A stretch of DNA of 64,000 nt from Candidatus Goldiibacteriota bacterium HGW-Goldbacteria-1 (lineage in GTDB: Bacteria; Oederibacteriota; PGYV01): contig PGYV01000007.1 in NCBI GenBank assembly GCA_002839855.1, positions 1 through 64,000 of the forward strand, written 5' to 3'. The notes beneath the pieces are model-generated. The model was not told where the DNA came from, ran no database searches, and worked only from the letters and a program-made list of their open reading frames with translations. Position 1 is the first letter of the stretch; the number at the start of each line of letters is the position of its first letter. Shown here piece by piece: positions 62,891-64,000 of this stretch. The translations under genes and the position numbers were made by a program.

Positions 62891-62933
62891 CGGGCTGCAG
62901 AGCTGCTGTACGCGCAAAGCGCGCCGAGCTGCC
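62891..62933. repeat. Degenerate GCAGAGCT-type octamer repeat
   Basis: GGGCTGCA GAGCTGCT then GTACGCGC AAAGCGCG CCGAGCTG CC, ending next to the stop codon of the helicase gene. Too degenerate to define units firmly; it resembles the array touching xerC at 2124-2155. Confidence 0.5.
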
Positions 62934-62937
62934 TTTA

Positions 62938-64000
62938 TCAGATCTTAGCAAGCCCCGCGTATTTTGCTGAAAGCTCTTTTCTCCCGTTCTTTTTAAACAT
63001 TACAGTTATCCTGTAATCATCCCCATAGGGCTCTATTTTGGTGATAATTCCTTCACCCATCTTTATGTGACTGACCTTGTCCCCCGGTTCCAGCTGCATT
63101 ACCGCAGGCTCCGCGTCCGTTGCTTCGTAATTGGGCTGCGCGTCTATTCCCATGTCATGCACAGCGCCGGATAATTTTTCATCCAGCTGCTTAGCAGGCG
63201 GCCTGCCTTTGTGATGCAGGTATTCTTCGGGAATCTCGTTTATAAACCTTGATATCGCCCCAAGCGTCCTGGCACCAAACTGCCTGCGCGAAATTGCGGA
63301 GAGCAGGTAAAGCCTTTTTCTTGCGCGGGTAATACCCACATATGCAAGCCGGCGTTCTTCTTCTATTCCGCCCTCTTCTTCTATGCAGTTCTTATGCGGA
63401 AATATTTTTTCATCCATACCCGCTATGAACACATTGTCAAATTCAAGGCCTTTGGCGCTGTGAATTGTCATAAGCGTCACGGCATCGGCATTTTCGTCAA
63501 GTTTATCAACTTCGGATATAAGCGCCACCTGGGATAAAAAGTCTTCCAGTGTCGCGTCTTTTTTCTCTTCTTCAAATTCCGCCACAGCAGAGACAAGTTC
63601 CTTAACGTTTTCTATTCTTTCCTTTGCTTTGGGGTTCTGGTCATTTTCCCAAAAAGAAATATACCCTGTGCCGGTCAGAATTTCCGCCATAAGGTCCCTT
63701 AACTTCATATTGTTCCTGTTTATCGCAAGCCCTGTTAAAAGCGCATGCAGCTGCGAGCACGACTGTTTTACCATAGGCTTAATATTTTCCGTTTCCTGTG
63801 TCCTTCCAAGGGCTTCAAGAAGGGTTATGTCATTCTGAAAAGCAAACTGTTCCACTTTTTCCACCGTGGTGTCGCTGATGCCGCGCGGCGGTACGTTGAC
63901 TATCCTTTTAAAACTTATTACATCACGCGGATTGGCAATTATCCTCATGTATGACAGCATGTCTTTTATTTCCATCCTGCCGTAAAAACTGAATCCGCCG
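62938..64000 (-). CDS. uvrD: UvrD/PcrA-family DNA helicase, 5' end outside window
   Basis: The frame continues upstream to the window edge (GGFSFYGRMEIKDM), so about the C-terminal half of a 650-750 aa helicase is present. Motifs: RIVNVPPRGISD, LMTIHSAKGLEFDNVFIAG, EERRLAYVGITRARKRLYL. C-terminal Tudor-like end DKVSHIKMGEGIITKIEP. 3'-5' helicase for nucleotide-excision and mismatch repair or replication restart. Confidence 0.93.
   Translation of the reverse strand, partial: GGFSFYGRMEIKDMLSYMRIIANPRDVISFKRIVNVPPRGISDTTVEKVEQFAFQNDITLLEALGRTQETENIKPMVKQSCSQLHALLTGLAINRNNMKLRDLMAEILTGTGYISFWENDQNPKAKERIENVKELVSAVAEFEEEKKDATLEDFLSQVALISEVDKLDENADAVTLMTIHSAKGLEFDNVFIAGMDEKIFPHKNCIEEEGGIEEERRLAYVGITRARKRLYLLSAISRRQFGARTLGAISRFINEIPEEYLHHKGRPPAKQLDEKLSGAVHDMGIDAQPNYEATDAEPAVMQLEPGDKVSHIKMGEGIITKIEPYGDDYRITVMFKKNGRKELSAKYAGLAKI

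Overview
The window is the chromosome of an uncultured-type, Gram-negative, probably anaerobic bacterium. Signs of an outer membrane are secreted beta-barrel-like and lipobox proteins; isoprenoids come from the DXP route (dxr, ispG); an anaerobe-type (class I) hybrid-cluster protein sits with an Rrf2 regulator. Long Thr/Gln/Ser/Pro linkers between secreted domains and octamer intergenic repeats recall candidate phyla such as Goldbacteria or relatives of Elusimicrobia and Omnitrophica. That placement is inference; there is no rRNA here to test it. Almost all genes lie on the minus strand; only a three-gene island (50826-53241) is on plus.

Layout from left to right. 1-1712: 5' part of a secreted Thr-rich repeat protein. 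1713-2156: repeat-filled spacer. 2157-6538: dprA-topA-xerC. 6770-8565: a secreted NlpC/P60 enzyme with a Cys-rich insertion and a propeller-like partner. 8715-26383: a chemosensory operon transcribed leftwards: two envelope proteins, HD-GYP phosphodiesterase, CheR, TPR protein, CheW with an MshEN-like N-terminus, a second TPR protein, PII-like protein, CheY, CheC, CheD, receptor, CheW, CheY, CheB, CheA, a second CheC and an FtsA-like actin-fold ATPase. No flagellar or pilus gene is present, so the output is unknown. 26604-28651: rrf2-hcp with a perfect palindromic operator. 28890-30891: cold-shock protein and proS. 31012-34282: AT-rich accessory stretch (lipoprotein, RCC1-like propeller, membrane protein, retropepsin-like protease with a DUF5678-like partner). 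34407-42447: the housekeeping series rpsB-tsf-pyrH-frr-uppS-cdsA-dxr-rseP-ispG. 42612-49374: cupin, TIM-barrel glycosidase-like protein, FecR-domain protein, pyk, cutA and a GGDEF protein. 49592-53241: methyltransferase and the plus-strand UbiA/PfkB island. 53323-64000: YVTN propeller surface protein, nadE, acyl-CoA ligase, dGTPase-like HD protein, two tandem paralogues of unknown function, an outer-membrane protein and the 3' part of a UvrD/PcrA helicase.

The most unusual content is (i) the composition of the chemosensory operon, especially a full-length PII protein lacking the uridylylation tyrosine, a CheW fused to an MshEN-like module and a terminal FtsA-like ATPase; (ii) intergenic arrays of different sequence that nearly all share an 8-bp period; (iii) two families of short palindromic intergenic repeats, one flanking the outer-membrane protein gene as direct copies; and (iv) the tandem paralogues at 59205-61313 with a shared unrecognised C-terminal domain. 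Several starts were moved to internal codons with good Shine-Dalgarno (SD) sequences; these are stated in the entries.
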